DNA from: an uncultured Eggerthellaceae bacterium
GTDB lineage: Bacteria > Actinomycetota > Coriobacteriia > Coriobacteriales > Eggerthellaceae
Direction: 5' to 3'
NCBI GenBank assembly: GCA_934668515.1
Contig: CAKUNS010000006.1
Span: 4,250 to 68,249 of the forward strand
DNA: 64,000 nucleotides
Position numbers and translations under genes: made by a program. Under the pieces are notes generated by a model. The model was not told the DNA's origin, made no database searches, and was given only the letters and a program-made list of their open reading frames with translations. Position 1 is the first letter of the stretch. Each line of letters starts with the position of its first letter. Shown here one piece after another: positions 1-9,156 of this stretch.

Positions 1-7
1 ACAACGT

Positions 8-44
8 TGAGCCGGTCGGGAATCCCGATCGGCTTTCTATTTGC
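8..44 (+). terminator. Intrinsic terminator of the gene upstream of the window
   Basis: An inverted repeat (11-21 with 23-33, one G-U pair) is followed by a T-rich tract at 34-43. The T tract lies only on the plus side, so it should end a plus-strand transcript entering from the left, before the ilv region. Confidence 0.75.
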
Positions 45-404
45 TTCAATGCTTCTTAGGCCTTAACCGAAAGCGTCTCCGATTCAATCGGTTTTGCCTC
101 CAATATCTAGGTTATGCATGACTAACTCTATTAACATTTCTTTGACCAGAGTAACTTTTCTGTCGTTGCTGAAAGTTTTCTCTTGCCAAGTTCAATGGGC
201 TGCGTATACTGGGCGACAAGTTCAAAATCAAATGCGTTGACGAGGACGAATCGAATAAGCCATCTCAAGAGAGTCGGCGGTTGGTGGAAGCCGATGTTGG
301 AAGTTCGACAAGCCCCCTCCGAGCAGTTTAGTTGAACGGTTTGCACGCAGATGGACGACCTTCATCGTGCAGCAAAACCAGTAGGCTGAACCGGCGGCCC
401 CGTA
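45..404. other. Gene-free region before ilvD
   Basis: No convincing gene is visible. A 71-codon minus-strand frame at 131-346 has no recognisable family, no good ribosome binding site and a composition like random sequence. The promoter for ilvD is expected here, but no well-spaced -35/-10 pair stands out. No T-box signature (the GGTGG-ACC-type core) was found. Confidence 0.5.
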
Positions 405-518
405 ATCGGTCCCTAGACGCTTTGTCTAGTCATATCGTTTTCGTGGTCCTGGTGCAGCTTGCTGCAGCAGTTTTTTTGTTTGCAAAGAGCTTTTTAGGTC
501 TGTCGCCAAAAAGCTCCA
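405..518 (+). promoter_or_regulatory. ilvD leader with hairpins and an intrinsic terminator
   Basis: Three stem-loops precede ilvD. The first is a perfect 6-bp stem (413-418 with 424-429). The second is a GC-rich hairpin, 449-458 with 461-470 (one mismatch), followed at once by seven T residues (471-477), which is a good intrinsic terminator. The third is a 9-bp perfect stem (487-495 with 508-516) ending just before the ilvD ribosome binding site. A terminator 65 nt upstream of a branched-chain amino acid gene suggests transcription attenuation. An open frame crossing it is rich in Val, Leu and Ile codons (432-458), but it has no stop before ilvD, so a classical leader peptide is not demonstrated. 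Confidence 0.55.
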
Positions 519-542
519 GCCAAGAATGGAAGGACGAGCGAT

Positions 543-2213
543 ATGAGCTTGCGAAGCGATGCGGTTCGCGTTGGTGTGCCGCGTGCTCCTCACAGGAGCC
601 TTTTCAAAGCCGATGGTCTGACCGACGAGGAGCTGAAGCGCCCGCTGATCGCCGTCGTCAATTCCCGCACCGATGTTATTCCCGGTCATAACAACCTCGA
701 CAAAATCGCTGACGCAGTGAAGGCCGGCATTTACATGGCTGGTGGAATTCCGTTCGAGGTGGGCACCATAGGCGTGTGCGATGGCATTGCCATGAACCAC
801 GACGGCATGCACTATTCTCTGGTTTCGCGCGAAGTGATTGCCGATTCTGTGGAATGCTACGTTCAAGGACATGCATTTGACGGTATCGTTTGCATTCCGA
901 ACTGCGACAAAATCGTCCCGGGCATGCTTATCGGCGCGCTCCGCGTGAATATCCCCACGGTGTTCGTTTCCGGCGGCCCCATGCTTCCGGGCAAGCAGCC
1001 CGATGGTTGTGGAACAACCGACTTGAACACTCTGTTCGATGGTGCTGGTCAGGTTGCTGCAGGCACTATGACCGAAGAGCAGCTTAAGCACTACGAAGAC
1101 ACTGCTTGCCCTTCGTGCGGAAGCTGCTCGGGCTTGTTCACGGCTAACTCCATGAATTGCCTCTGCGAGGCATTGGGCATCGCGCTTCCGGGTAATGGAA
1201 CCGTCCCCGCAGTGTATTCCGAGCGTATACGCCTTGCCAAGCAGGCTGGCATGAAGATCATGGAGCTTGTGAACAATGATATCAAGATCGGTGATGTCAT
1301 TTCCCAGGCAGCTATTCACAACGCCATGGAATGCGATATGGCATTCGGCGGTTCAACCAATACGGTGCTGCACCTGATCGCCATTTCTCATGCGGCCGGG
1401 CATCCCATCACTATGGAAGATTGGGAGGAAGCTTCTAAACGCACGCCGCATTTGGTGAAACTTCAGCCTTCCGGCCCACGTCCGCTTATCGATTTGTACG
1501 AGGTCGGTGGCGTTCCCGTGGTCATGCACGAGCTTGACAAGCTTGGATTGCTCGACCACAGTGCCATCACCGTGGTTGGATCATTTGACGAGTACATCAA
1601 GGATCACACCAAGCCCGCCGATGGCGAGGTTTGCCGCAAGCATGACAACCCGCTTTCACCGCAGGGTGCCCTGAAAGTGCTTCACGGCAACATCGCTCCA
1701 AAGGGCGGCATCGTCAAGATGTCGGCAGTGGATCCCTCTATGTACAAACATACGGGTCCTGCGCGCGTGTTCGATAGCGAAGAGGATGCATGCCAGGCGA
1801 TTTTCGGGGGCAAAATCAATCCGGGAGACGTTGTCGTCATTCGTTACGAAGGTCCCAAAGGCGGTCCTGGAATGCGCGAGATGCTTACGCCTACGTCTGC
1901 AATCGTTGGCATGGGTCTTTCCAAGAGTGTGGCGCTTCTTACCGATGGTCGTTTCTCCGGCGCCTCTAAGGGTCCGTGCGTCGGCCATATCAGCCCCGAA
2001 GCCGCAGCGGGCGGCCCCATCGCATTCGTTCACGAGGGTGATTCCATCACGGTGGACATCAAGGGCGGCATCATCAGCCTGAATATCCCTGATGAAGAAC
2101 TCGAACAGCGCAAGGCCAACTGGGTCGCCCCTGCTTTGAAGCACAACCATGGCGTGTTGGCGAAGTACGAGAAACTTGTCAGTTCTGCTGACGAAGGAGC
2201 GTATGTGTCATGA
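543..2213 (+). CDS. ilvD: Dihydroxy-acid dehydratase
   Basis: IlvD removes water from 2,3-dihydroxy-isovalerate and 2,3-dihydroxy-3-methylvalerate to give the 2-oxoacid precursors of valine/leucine and isoleucine, in the cytoplasm, using an Fe-S cluster. The 556-residue product has the normal family length. It shows the family cysteine motifs: NCDKIVPGM near residue 120 and CPSCGSCSGLFTANSM near 189-204. The C-terminal half carries GRFSGASKGPCVGHISPEA. The ATG at 543 follows GGAAGGA. The stop codon overlaps the ilvB start (ATGA), so the two are translationally coupled. It is the first gene of the ilvDBN(C) group and follows a leader with a terminator. Confidence 0.97.
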   Translation: MSLRSDAVRVGVPRAPHRSLFKADGLTDEELKRPLIAVVNSRTDVIPGHNNLDKIADAVKAGIYMAGGIPFEVGTIGVCDGIAMNHDGMHYSLVSREVIADSVECYVQGHAFDGIVCIPNCDKIVPGMLIGALRVNIPTVFVSGGPMLPGKQPDGCGTTDLNTLFDGAGQVAAGTMTEEQLKHYEDTACPSCGSCSGLFTANSMNCLCEALGIALPGNGTVPAVYSERIRLAKQAGMKIMELVNNDIKIGDVISQAAIHNAMECDMAFGGSTNTVLHLIAISHAAGHPITMEDWEEASKRTPHLVKLQPSGPRPLIDLYEVGGVPVVMHELDKLGLLDHSAITVVGSFDEYIKDHTKPADGEVCRKHDNPLSPQGALKVLHGNIAPKGGIVKMSAVDPSMYKHTGPARVFDSEEDACQAIFGGKINPGDVVVIRYEGPKGGPGMREMLTPTSAIVGMGLSKSVALLTDGRFSGASKGPCVGHISPEAAAGGPIAFVHEGDSITVDIKGGIISLNIPDEELEQRKANWVAPALKHNHGVLAKYEKLVSSADEGAYVS

Positions 2214-4105
2214 GCGAGAAGCAGCGAAATGCTACCACCGAGTCGAAAGCATCGATGACCGTTGCCCAGGCCGGCGCCCCCGATGGCCTGGGACGCAAGA
2301 ATCCCAAACAGGGCATGAAGCTTACCGGTGCCCAGGCGGTCATCGCTTCCCTCGAAGCCGAGGGCGTCGAAAAGCTGTTTGGTTATCCAGGCGGCCAGGC
2401 TATCAAGATCTACGACGCGCTTTACGATTCAAGGCAGATCCATCATATCCTCGCCCGTCACGAGCAGGCCGCGGTTCATGAAGCGGATGGTTATGCTCGT
2501 TCCACTGGCAAGGTGGGTGTCGTGCTGGTAACCAGCGGTCCTGGTGCCACCAACACGGTTACGGGCATTGCGACTGCGTACATGGATTCGGTTCCGCTGG
2601 TGGTTATCACGGGTCAGGTTCCGCGCGCGATGATCGGTACCGATTCCTTCCAGGAGTGCGATATCGTCGGCATCACCATCCCCATCGTCAAGCACAGCTT
2701 CCTGCTGCAAAGCATCGAGGATTTGCCCAAGACCTTTCGCGAGGCGTTCCATATCGCTAAAACCGGCCGCCCAGGTCCGGTGCTTATCGACGTCCCGTCC
2801 GATCTTGCAAGCCAGGAAATAGTCTTCGATTATCCGGACGATGTGAACATCCCGTCCTACCGTCCGACTTATCGTGGCAATGCCAAGCAGATTCGCGCTG
2901 CGGTTGAAGCCATCAAGAAATCTGAGCGCCCCGTGATGTATGTGGGCGGTGGCGTTGGTATCTCGGGAGCTTCCGAAGAGGCCGTTGAGCTTTCGCGCAT
3001 AGCACAGATTCCCGTGGTCACTACGCTTATGGCAAAGGGCGCTGTCCCCGAGAACTACGAGCTCAACCTTGGCATGGTTGGCATGCATGGTTCCAAGTAC
3101 GCGAATATGACGCTCAATCAGTCCGATCTCATCATCTGCTGCGGAGCCCGATTCTCCGATCGTGTCACCGGCAAGCTCGATGGGTTCGCACCTGATGCGA
3201 AGGTTATTCACATCGACATCGACCCTGCCGAGATCGGTAAGAATCGCGAGGCTCAGATTCCTATCGTGGGCGACTTGAAGGGCGTTTTGGAAGCTATGGT
3301 CGCCTCGTTCTCCAAATCAACCGACGCACCCGCTTCCAGCGAATGGGTTCGCACGGTGCTTTCGTGGCGCGACCGTTACCCGCTGTACGATGCCGGTGTC
3401 GGCGACAACCCTGCCGAGATCGTGCCCGAAATCGCCATGCGACAGCTTTCTGATGCGCTTGATCCTATGAACAGCATTGTGGTAACCGAGGTTGGACAGC
3501 ACCAGATGTGGGCTGCTCAGATGATCGAGCGAGATGCCCCACGCACGTTCCTTACTTCGGGCGGTTTGGGCACCATGGGTTTCGGTTTCCCTGCTGCGAT
3601 TGGCGCGCAGGTGGGCAACCCCGATAAAATGGTCGTTTGTGTTGCGGGCGACGGTTCGTTCCAAATGAACAGCCAGGAAATGGCAACGGCGGCTATTAAC
3701 GGCATTCCCGTCAAGGTTGTCATCGTTGACAATCGCGCGCTCGGCATGGTTCATCAGTGGCAAAAGCTCTTCTATCACGAGCGCTTCTCGTTCACTGAAC
3801 TTGCTCCTGTGCCCGATTTCGTGAAGCTTTCTGAAGCATACGGATGGGGTGGGGAATTGGTTACCGATCCGGCCCAGCTTCCCGCTGCGTATCAGCGCAT
3901 GCTTGATTTTGATGGCCCGTACTTGCTTGACGTTGCCATCTCACGCGATCAGAACGTGTTCCCCATGGTTGCTCCCGGCTCTACTTTGGGCGATGTCATG
4001 GGCGCTATCGATAGCGAAGCCGACGGCACACGCATCATGGGCACCGAGCCCGTTGGGAAAGCTGTCGAAGCCGAGCAAGCAACGAAGAAAGGGGAGGATC
4101 GATAA
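2210..4105 (+). CDS. ilvB: Acetolactate synthase, large (catalytic) subunit
   Basis: IlvB condenses two pyruvates, or pyruvate and 2-oxobutyrate, to acetolactate or acetohydroxybutyrate with TPP, Mg and FAD. It is the committed step of branched-chain amino acid synthesis. The product has 631 residues, longer than the usual ~570. About 40 non-conserved residues precede the TPP-binding start (GAQAVIASLEAEGVEKLFGY), and the C-terminus has a short charged tail. The RHEQAAVHEADGYAR segment carries the catalytic glutamate (about residue 86). The GDGSF...VDN TPP/metal motif begins near residue 480. It overlaps ilvD by 4 nt and ilvN by 1 nt, which suits equal synthesis of the two enzyme subunits. Confidence 0.97.
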   Translation: MSEKQRNATTESKASMTVAQAGAPDGLGRKNPKQGMKLTGAQAVIASLEAEGVEKLFGYPGGQAIKIYDALYDSRQIHHILARHEQAAVHEADGYARSTGKVGVVLVTSGPGATNTVTGIATAYMDSVPLVVITGQVPRAMIGTDSFQECDIVGITIPIVKHSFLLQSIEDLPKTFREAFHIAKTGRPGPVLIDVPSDLASQEIVFDYPDDVNIPSYRPTYRGNAKQIRAAVEAIKKSERPVMYVGGGVGISGASEEAVELSRIAQIPVVTTLMAKGAVPENYELNLGMVGMHGSKYANMTLNQSDLIICCGARFSDRVTGKLDGFAPDAKVIHIDIDPAEIGKNREAQIPIVGDLKGVLEAMVASFSKSTDAPASSEWVRTVLSWRDRYPLYDAGVGDNPAEIVPEIAMRQLSDALDPMNSIVVTEVGQHQMWAAQMIERDAPRTFLTSGGLGTMGFGFPAAIGAQVGNPDKMVVCVAGDGSFQMNSQEMATAAINGIPVKVVIVDNRALGMVHQWQKLFYHERFSFTELAPVPDFVKLSEAYGWGGELVTDPAQLPAAYQRMLDFDGPYLLDVAISRDQNVFPMVAPGSTLGDVMGAIDSEADGTRIMGTEPVGKAVEAEQATKKGEDR

Positions 4106-4599
4106 TGACCGAATCTATTCACATTCTCTCGGTGCTTGTCGAAAATAAGCCGGGCGTCCTTTCCCGTGTTACCGGCATGATCTCGCGACGCGGCTTCAAC
4201 ATCGATTCGTTGGCGGTAGGTCCTACCGAAGACCCTACGCGCTCTCGTGTGACTATCGTTGTATCTGCTGATGAGGTCGCTTACGAGCAAATCACCAAGC
4301 AGCTGCATAAACTTGTGAGCGTTCACAAGATCACCGATCTTACCAACGATAGTGCGATCGAACGCGAACTGGTTCTGTTCAAAGTGAATGCTCCGGCTGA
4401 TCATCGCAGCGAGATCATCGAAATCGCTAACGTGTTCCGTGCCAATATCGTTGATGTCGGCCGCTCGTCGTTGACGGTGGAGGCTACCGGTGACGAAAGC
4501 AAGCTCAAGGGTATGGAAGATCTGTTCCGCGCATATGGCATCAAGGAGATCACCCGAACGGGCAAGATCGCCATGTCGCGTAATTCAAAGGACGTCTAG
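4105..4599 (+). CDS. ilvN: Acetolactate synthase, small (regulatory) subunit
   Basis: The 164-residue product has the standard length of the ACT-domain regulatory subunit that activates IlvB and confers valine feedback inhibition. The N-terminal ACT domain (residues 1-75) begins IHILSVLVENKPGVLSRVTG and includes the RRGFNIDSLAVG segment typical of the valine site. A second ACT-like domain fills residues 80-160. The start codon shares its first base with the ilvB stop (TAATG). Confidence 0.96.
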   Translation: MTESIHILSVLVENKPGVLSRVTGMISRRGFNIDSLAVGPTEDPTRSRVTIVVSADEVAYEQITKQLHKLVSVHKITDLTNDSAIERELVLFKVNAPADHRSEIIEIANVFRANIVDVGRSSLTVEATGDESKLKGMEDLFRAYGIKEITRTGKIAMSRNSKDV

Positions 4600-4699
4600 T
4601 CCGAAACACGGCACTAGACCCAATCATTTTGGTTTCACCGCCTGGACAGGCGACGAACATAGGGTTGCAATCCAATAGTCGATCAGAAAGGGAATGAAC

Positions 4700-5704
4700 A
4701 TGGCTATTGAAATTCTTTACGACAAGGACGTGAACCCCGAGATCATCCAGGGAAAGAAGATCGCCATCATCGGCTATGGCTCCCAGGGTCATGCCCATGC
4801 GCTTAATCTTCACGATTCCGGATGCGACGTTCGCGTTGGCCTTCGCCCCGAATCCAAGTCTGCCGAGGAAGCTCGCGAGCATGGTTTGAAGGTCGTCGAT
4901 ATCGATACCGCAGCAGAAGAAGCCAACGTGGTCATGATCCTTATCCCCGATGAGATCCAGGCCAAGACGTACGAGGAGCACATTGCGCCGCACCTCCATC
5001 CTGGTGACACGCTCGCGTTTGCTCATGGCTTCAACATCCACTATGGCTATATCAAGGCTCCTGAAGGCGTCAACGTCATCATGGTTGCCCCTAAGGGCCC
5101 GGGTCATATCGTTCGTCGCCAGTACACCGAGGGTTCCGGCGTTCCTGATCTGTGCTGCGTCTACGAGGATGCTACCGGTGATGCTTGGGATATCGCGCTT
5201 TCTTATGGTTGGGCGATCGGCGGCGGCCGCGCTGGCCTTATGAAGGGCACCTTCGCTCAGGAGACTGAGGAAGACCTCTTCGGCGAGCAGGCGGTTCTTT
5301 GCGGTGGCCTGGTTGAGCTGGTCAAGGCTGGTTTTGAAACGCTGACCGAGGCAGGCTATCCGCCCGAGCTTGCTTACTTCGAGTGCTATCACGAAATGAA
5401 GATGATCGTCGACCTTATGTACGAGAGTGGCATCCACTTCATGAATTACTCTATCTCGAACACTGCAGAGTACGGCGAGTACTATGCTGGCCCCAAAGTC
5501 ATCAACGATGAGTCCCGCAAGGCCATGAAGCTTATCCTCGAGCGCATCCAGAACGGTGAGTTCGCCAAGGAGTTCGTTGCTGACTGCAACAACAACCATA
5601 AGTGGCTGCTCGAGCAGCGTGAGGCTCTGAACAACCATCTCATCGAGACGACCGGTGCTCAGGTTCGCAGCATGTTCACGTGGGTTAAGAAGTCCGAGGA
5701 CTAG
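4700..5704 (+). CDS. ilvC: Ketol-acid reductoisomerase
   Basis: IlvC isomerises and reduces acetolactate or acetohydroxybutyrate with NAD(P)H and Mg to the dihydroxy acids used by IlvD. Two in-frame ATGs exist (4694 and 4700). The ribosome binding site AGAAAGGG ends only one base before the first but 7 nt before the second, so I take 4700 (334 residues). The N-terminal Rossmann motif GYGSQGHAHALNL lies near residues 25-37. The class I C-terminal knotted domain shows FECYHEMKMIVDLMYE and EYGEYYAGP. A ~95-nt gap with no strong terminator separates it from ilvN, so read-through is likely. Confidence 0.97.
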   Translation: MAIEILYDKDVNPEIIQGKKIAIIGYGSQGHAHALNLHDSGCDVRVGLRPESKSAEEAREHGLKVVDIDTAAEEANVVMILIPDEIQAKTYEEHIAPHLHPGDTLAFAHGFNIHYGYIKAPEGVNVIMVAPKGPGHIVRRQYTEGSGVPDLCCVYEDATGDAWDIALSYGWAIGGGRAGLMKGTFAQETEEDLFGEQAVLCGGLVELVKAGFETLTEAGYPPELAYFECYHEMKMIVDLMYESGIHFMNYSISNTAEYGEYYAGPKVINDESRKAMKLILERIQNGEFAKEFVADCNNNHKWLLEQREALNNHLIETTGAQVRSMFTWVKKSED

Positions 5705-5771
5705 TTCGTATCAGCGTCTTAACGACATGATTTAAGTGCACAGTAGTCGCGACTGCCTGTGCGCTCACCGA

Positions 5772-5816
5772 CGGACCCGCTAGTGCGCTTGTGCTGACGG
5801 GTCCGCTTTGTGTTTA
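5772..5816 (+). terminator. Terminator after ilvC
   Basis: A perfect 8-bp inverted repeat (5772-5779 with 5798-5805) is followed by a T-rich stretch. A second palindromic element lies just upstream (about 5738-5762). Together they close the ilv transcript before serA. Confidence 0.65.
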
Positions 5817-5873
5817 ATAAGACTGCTGAAATCACTCTGCGGATTCGAGAAGTCTTAAGGGGCTGGTCCGATC

Positions 5874-7451
5874 ATGTCTAACAAGGTACTGGTAACCGAA
5901 CGCGTTGACGCAACGTGCATCAACGTTTTGCGTATGCGTGGTTGCGAGGTTGAAACGCGTCTTGATTTGACCGAGGACGAGCTGGTCTCGTGCATCGACG
6001 GTTTCGACGCGATGGTGGTTCGTTCGCATACTCCAGTCACTCGTCGCGTTATCGAGGCGGGTAAGTCGCTGAAGGTTATCGGCCGCGCCGGCGTCAGCAT
6101 CGACAACATTGACGTCACGGCCGCAACCGAGGCTGGGATTATCGTTTGCAACGCGCCGACATCCAACATCGTTTCCGCTGCCGAGTTTGCCATGAGCTTG
6201 ATCTTGGCTTGTGCCCGCAAACTTCCTCAAGCAAATAAGTCCATGCACGAGGGCAAGTGGGAAACTGCTTTCGATGGTACGGAGCTGTACGAGAAAACGC
6301 TCGCTATCGTCGGCCTTGGCCGCGTTGGCGGATTGGTTGCCGAACGCGCAGCCGCCTTCGGCATGAAAATCGTCGGTTATGACCCTTATTGTAACGCTGA
6401 TCGCGCGAGTGCCTTGGGCGTCACCCTGTATGAAAACCTGAACGACTTGCTTCCGCTTGCTGACGTCATCAGCGTTCACCTTCCGCGTACGTCCGAGACT
6501 CGTGGCATGTTCGGTCCCAACGAGTTTGCCATTATGAGGGATGACGTCATTCTGGTGAACGTTGCAAGGGGCGGTATCTTCGACGAAGCCTCGCTGGCCG
6601 ATTTCGTCGCAGCTGGCAAGATCGGCGCTGTTGGACTGGATGTTCACGATGAGGAGCCGTGCTTTGAGTCGCCGCTGTATGAGTTCGACAATGTCATTCT
6701 CACTCCGCATATCGGAGCAGCTACGTTCGAGGCGCAGCGTCGTGCGGGTGTTCAGATCGCCAACTATGTCGCTGCTGGCCTTGCAGGTTCGCTTGTTCCC
6801 ACTGCGGTTAACATGGCTCCTGTTCCGCCCGAGGTCCTTGATGCTGTTGGCCCTTATGTTCCCGCTTGCCAAATGCTTGGCAGCATGCTTGCGCAGATCA
6901 ACCCCGCTATTCCGCAAACGCTTAAGTTCACTGCTTCGGGCAACATCGCCGCTGCCGATACCACCGTTTTGGTTGCAAGCGTTTTAAAGGGTCTGCTTTC
7001 TTACAAGAAGGGTGTCACGGTTACGCCCATAAATGCAGAGCAGGTTGCCAAGAGACACGGCATCGATGTGGTAACCGCATCCGACCCCAACACGCTTGGC
7101 TATTTCTCTTCGGTCTCCATTGTTGCTGACGGCATTGAGGCTTCATGCACCAGGTCTGATCCGGGTCGTCCTGCGCGCATCATCTCGTTATTTGGGTACG
7201 ACATGGATATCGAGCCGGGTGAGCAGTCGCTCATTTTCGAGTACGGCGATGCATCCGGCCGCATTGGCGTCATCGGCACTATTTTGGGCCAGCACGACAT
7301 CAACATCACTACCTTGAGGATCGGTACCCGACCAGACTCTGACAGGGCCGTTGTCTATATGAACGTTCAGGGCGATGTCACCGACGAGATCATCGGCGAG
7401 CTTCGCGAGGCGATCAGCGATCTGAAGAATCTTTGGTACGTAAAGCTGTAA
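5874..7451 (+). CDS. serA: D-3-phosphoglycerate dehydrogenase
   Basis: SerA oxidises 3-phosphoglycerate to 3-phosphohydroxypyruvate with NAD, the first step of serine synthesis. At 525 residues it is the long form: catalytic and nucleotide-binding domains (1-315), an intervening domain (about 320-445) and a C-terminal ACT domain (about 450-525) that typically binds serine. The NAD motif GLGRVGG is near residue 147. Active-site segments are NVARGGIFDE (Arg about 232) and LTPHIGAAT (His about 278). It sits alone between terminators, next to the branched-chain genes. Confidence 0.97.
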   Translation: MSNKVLVTERVDATCINVLRMRGCEVETRLDLTEDELVSCIDGFDAMVVRSHTPVTRRVIEAGKSLKVIGRAGVSIDNIDVTAATEAGIIVCNAPTSNIVSAAEFAMSLILACARKLPQANKSMHEGKWETAFDGTELYEKTLAIVGLGRVGGLVAERAAAFGMKIVGYDPYCNADRASALGVTLYENLNDLLPLADVISVHLPRTSETRGMFGPNEFAIMRDDVILVNVARGGIFDEASLADFVAAGKIGAVGLDVHDEEPCFESPLYEFDNVILTPHIGAATFEAQRRAGVQIANYVAAGLAGSLVPTAVNMAPVPPEVLDAVGPYVPACQMLGSMLAQINPAIPQTLKFTASGNIAAADTTVLVASVLKGLLSYKKGVTVTPINAEQVAKRHGIDVVTASDPNTLGYFSSVSIVADGIEASCTRSDPGRPARIISLFGYDMDIEPGEQSLIFEYGDASGRIGVIGTILGQHDINITTLRIGTRPDSDRAVVYMNVQGDVTDEIIGELREAISDLKNLWYVKL

Positions 7452-7476
7452 CCCCTGGGAAACTTTTTTCGGGAAA

Positions 7477-7515
7477 TCGTTCGACTTGTAACGTAATTGA
7501 AACGAACGAGTTTTT
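7477..7515 (+). terminator. Probable terminator after serA
   Basis: A 7-bp perfect stem (7477-7483 with 7503-7509) with a 19-nt loop is followed by five T residues at 7511-7515, 26 nt past the serA stop. The stem is short, so efficiency may be low. Confidence 0.45.
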
Positions 7516-7548
7516 ATGCTGCAAGTCGTATGTTGAACGTTGAGGATC

Positions 7549-7586
7549 GGTTCCACTGTTCAAATAGGCAGTGGAACCTTTTTCTT
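7549..7586 (+). terminator. Strong terminator (possible attenuator) just before leuA
   Basis: A perfect 10-bp stem (7549-7558 with 7569-7578, 10-nt loop) is followed by TTTTTCTT. It ends only about 20 nt before the leuA start and abuts its ribosome binding site. Any transcript reaching leuA must pass it, unless a promoter lies inside the hairpin, so it is a candidate attenuator. A six-codon frame (Met-Leu-Gln-Val-Val-Cys, 7516-7536) ends just ahead of it, but has no clear ribosome binding site. Confidence 0.8.
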
Positions 7587-7604
7587 ATGGAAAGGAGAGT
7601 ACGC

Positions 7605-9137
7605 ATGGCGCGCAAAATCAAGATCTTTGACACTACCATGCGCGATGGCGAGCAATCGCCTGGCGCATCGATGAACACTGACGAGAAACTCGTGGTGACC
7701 CGCGAGCTACTGCGTATGAATGTTGACGTCATCGAGGCGGGTTTTCCAATTTCTTCGCCTGGTGATTTTGAGAGCGTCCGAAAGATCGCTGAGGTCATTG
7801 GCGACAACGCTATCGTGTGCGCACTTACCCGTGCCGTTGATAAAGACATCGAGGTAGCCGCTGACGCTCTCAAGTATGCTAAGCGCCCTCGCATCCATAC
7901 CGGTCTGGGCGTTTCTCCGTCGCATATGCGCGACAAGCTTCACATCACCGAAGATCAATGCGTCGAGAAAGCGGCTCACGCGGTTGCCTACGCCAAGCAG
8001 TTCGTTGACGACGTTGAGGTTTATGCCGAAGACGCTGGGCGTTCGGATTACGACTTTCTTGTTCGTGTGATTCAAGCAGCCGTTGATGCCGGCGCTACTG
8101 TTGTCAACATTCCTGATACCACGGGTTATTCATTGCCAAGCGAATTCGGACGTCGTATCAAGTACTTGCACGACAATGTTAAGGGCATCGAGAACGTCGA
8201 CATCTCCGTTCATTGCCATAATGATCTTGGCATGGCTACCGCTCTTGCCATTGAGGGCGTCCGTAACGGCGCCACGCAAATCGAGTGCACCATTAACGGT
8301 TTGGGTGAGCGCGCCGGCAATACCGCCGTTGAAGAAGTGGTTATGGCCATCCGCATGCACGAGAAAGAGCTCGACGCCTTCACCGACGTGAACTCTCGTG
8401 AATTCGTGAAAGCGAGCCGCTTGATCACCAACATCACTGGAATGAGCGTTCAGGCTAATAAAGCCATCGTTGGTGCTAACGCGTTCGCGCATTCTTCGGG
8501 CATTCATCAGGATGGCGTTTTAAAGAAGCGAGACACGTACGAGATCATCGATCCCGAGGATGTTGGAGCTGGCCATTCCAAGATCATCCTTACTGCGCGC
8601 AGCGGCCATGCGGCATTGAAGCATCGCTTGGAAGAGCTTGGCTATAACTACGAAGGCGAGCAGCTTGATAAGGTCTACGAGGCGTTCCTGAACCTCGCCG
8701 ACAAGAAGAAGGAAGTCTACGACGAAGATCTCGAGAGCCTTGTCAATGAGCAGTCGCGTACTGCGAAGGGCATCTACACTCTTAAGAGTCTTCAGGTTAG
8801 TTGCGGTTACCCGCTTACGCCTACCGCTACGCTTACCATGGCGGATGCCTTCGGCAACGTCAAAACAGTTGCCGCGTACGGCACCGGCCCGATTGATGCT
8901 GCATTCAAGGCCGTTGACATGATCGTGGATGTCGAAAACGACCTTCAGGAGTTCTCGGTTCAGTCCGTCAGCCGCGGCATCGATGCCCTGGGTGAGGTCA
9001 CCGTTCGCCTTGCTGCAGCCGATGGCGAGGTGTTTATCGGACGCGGTTCCGACAACGACATCATCGTTTCGTCCACTAAGGCTTACGTTAATGCTCTGAA
9101 CAGGCTTCTTTCTGTTCATGCTGAACGCAATAAATAA
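7605..9137 (+). CDS. leuA: 2-isopropylmalate synthase
   Basis: LeuA condenses acetyl-CoA with 2-oxoisovalerate to 2-isopropylmalate, the first committed step of leucine synthesis, so it draws on the product of the ilv genes upstream. The frame is open further upstream, but the ATG at 7605 has a good AAAGGAGAG site and starts with the family N-terminus (KIKIFDTTMRDGEQSPG). The product has 510 residues: an HMGL-type TIM barrel with the metal-binding SVHCHNDLGMA near 200-210, and a C-terminal LeuA regulatory dimer domain (about 385-510) that usually binds leucine. leuB, leuC and leuD are not in this window. Confidence 0.95.
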   Translation: MARKIKIFDTTMRDGEQSPGASMNTDEKLVVTRELLRMNVDVIEAGFPISSPGDFESVRKIAEVIGDNAIVCALTRAVDKDIEVAADALKYAKRPRIHTGLGVSPSHMRDKLHITEDQCVEKAAHAVAYAKQFVDDVEVYAEDAGRSDYDFLVRVIQAAVDAGATVVNIPDTTGYSLPSEFGRRIKYLHDNVKGIENVDISVHCHNDLGMATALAIEGVRNGATQIECTINGLGERAGNTAVEEVVMAIRMHEKELDAFTDVNSREFVKASRLITNITGMSVQANKAIVGANAFAHSSGIHQDGVLKKRDTYEIIDPEDVGAGHSKIILTARSGHAALKHRLEELGYNYEGEQLDKVYEAFLNLADKKKEVYDEDLESLVNEQSRTAKGIYTLKSLQVSCGYPLTPTATLTMADAFGNVKTVAAYGTGPIDAAFKAVDMIVDVENDLQEFSVQSVSRGIDALGEVTVRLAAADGEVFIGRGSDNDIIVSSTKAYVNALNRLLSVHAERNK

Positions 9138-9156
9138 AGATTGGCAACATTGCAGG

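Noticed and set aside
131..346. 71-codon minus-strand frame upstream of ilvD
   Set aside because: No recognisable motifs, no ribosome binding site and no neighbouring minus-strand gene.
332..542. T-box riboswitch in the ilvD leader
   Set aside because: The conserved T-box antiterminator sequence is not found. The terminator is real but the sensor cannot be named.
332..691. 119-codon plus-strand frame overlapping the ilvD start
   Set aside because: TTG start without a ribosome binding site, runs out of frame into ilvD, no family. Only the Val/Leu-rich part was kept as a hint of a leader peptide.
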